From RHKX01 sp963784885 (GTDB lineage: Bacteria; Actinomycetota; Thermoleophilia; Solirubrobacterales; 70-9), in assembly GCA_963784885.1 (NCBI GenBank), contig CAWATA010000001.1:11118-75117 (forward strand): 64,000 bases of DNA, given 5' to 3'. A program made the position numbers and the translations under genes. Each line of letters opens with the position of its first letter. Position 1 is the stretch's first letter. Of the stretch, positions 63,627 through 64,000 are shown one piece after another. Under the pieces are notes generated by a model, which made no database searches, was not told where the DNA came from, and saw nothing but the letters and a program-made list of their open reading frames with translations.

Positions 63627-64000
63627 TTTTCCTGCAAGTGCAGGATCCTACAACGAGACGTTATAAACAAACACTTTTTTCTTCCAGCAGGAAAATTTTC
63701 CTGCAAGTGCAGGATATTATCCTGCAATGAGATGCCATAAACAGACACTTTCTTCTTGCAGGAAAATTTTCCTGCAAGTGCAGGATATTATCCTGCAATG
63801 AGACGTTATAAACAGACACTTTTGTTCTTCCAGCAGGAAAATTTTCCTGCAAGTGCAGGATATTATCCTGCAACGAGACGCCATAAACAGACACTTTCTT
63901 CTTCGCAGGAAAATTTTCCTGCAAGTGCAGGATATTATCCTGCAACGAGACGTCATAAACAGACATTTTTTCTTCCAGCAGGAAAATTTTCCTGCACTGG
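63627..64000. repeat. Tandem array of ~72-bp palindrome-rich units, runs off end
   Basis: Units begin TTTTCCTGCAAGTGCAGGA at 63627, 63696, 63767, 63842, 63914 and 63987, so they are 69-75 bases long with about five full copies. Each contains three overlapping inverted repeats: GCAGGAAAATTTTCCTGC, CCTGCAAGTGCAGG and GCAGGATATTATCCTGC. Spacers between units (AGACGCCATAAACAGACACT and similar) vary slightly. The first unit is the most diverged. Lengths that are not multiples of three break any reading frame. Confidence 0.9.

Noticed and set aside
63661..63966. A repetitive minus-strand ORF in the tandem array
   Set aside because: Unit lengths of 69, 71 and 75 bases break the frame within two or three units, so it is not kept as coding.
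63627..64000. Resemblance to a CRISPR array
   Set aside because: Spacers are near-identical, not unique, the unit is fully repeated, there are no cas genes, and the DNA is eukaryotic.

Overview
The window joins two unrelated genomes. Positions 1 to about 55,759 are very GC-rich bacterial DNA with dense operons, GTG and TTG starts, four-base stop/start overlaps and no insertion sequences. Positions from about 55,760 to 64,000 are much less GC-rich eukaryotic DNA with a GT-AG intron, Kozak-type starts and eukaryote-specific families. The bacterium is an actinobacterium. Gene order, a CsrA gene and an ECF sigma factor carrying its own zinc-finger tail suggest the Thermoleophilia/Solirubrobacterales (inference). 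The eukaryote looks like a stramenopile alga, most likely a diatom (inference from family content). The junction cuts a bacterial LytR-CpsA-Psr gene just after its membrane segment, with no mobile element there. A chimeric contig from an alga and an associated bacterium is the simplest explanation.

Bacterial part, left to right. 1-6.6 kb: a copper-protein fragment, a Tat-type SDR enzyme, initiator tRNA-Met, Ppx/GppA, PdxH, a SRPBCC protein and an acyl-ACP thioesterase. 6.6-10.6 kb: a TPP enzyme and an adenylate/guanylate cyclase. 10.7-20.9 kb: GH15 glycosidase, tRNA-Leu, the sigma factor fusion, an MBL hydrolase, a rhomboid-fold protein lacking catalytic residues, a GCS2 ligase, class I aldolase, a secreted nuclease, CsrA and a charged HTH-like protein. 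20.9-28.3 kb: one tightly overlapping minus-strand operon of three sulfotransferase paralogues, a glycosyltransferase, a fourth unlike sulfotransferase and a Wzx-like flippase. This is probably a system for a sulfated surface glycan or glycolipid.

28.4-55.4 kb is an actinobacterial housekeeping block, almost all on the minus strand: rsmI, UvrD-type helicase, metG, tatD, rsmA, ispE, glmU, prs, rplY, pth, mfd, mazG, eno and a FtsB/DivIC gene. Less usual insertions are a DedA-PAP2 fusion, a PucR regulator, an MFS exporter, a GDPD and an enoyl-CoA hydratase. A short dispersed element, a 19-nt conserved loop on changing but complementary stems, occurs at 10.6, 30.1-30.3 and 40.8 kb. One copy sits directly against the enolase start.

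Eukaryotic part: an acetyl-CoA transporter (AT-1/SLC33), a membrane-anchored glucosidase-II-beta-like protein, a frameshifted leucine-rich-repeat gene, a ThrE/PRM10-like membrane protein with two C-terminal EF-hands, a BSD-domain protein with one intron, and an array of about 72-bp tandem repeats full of palindromes running off the right end.
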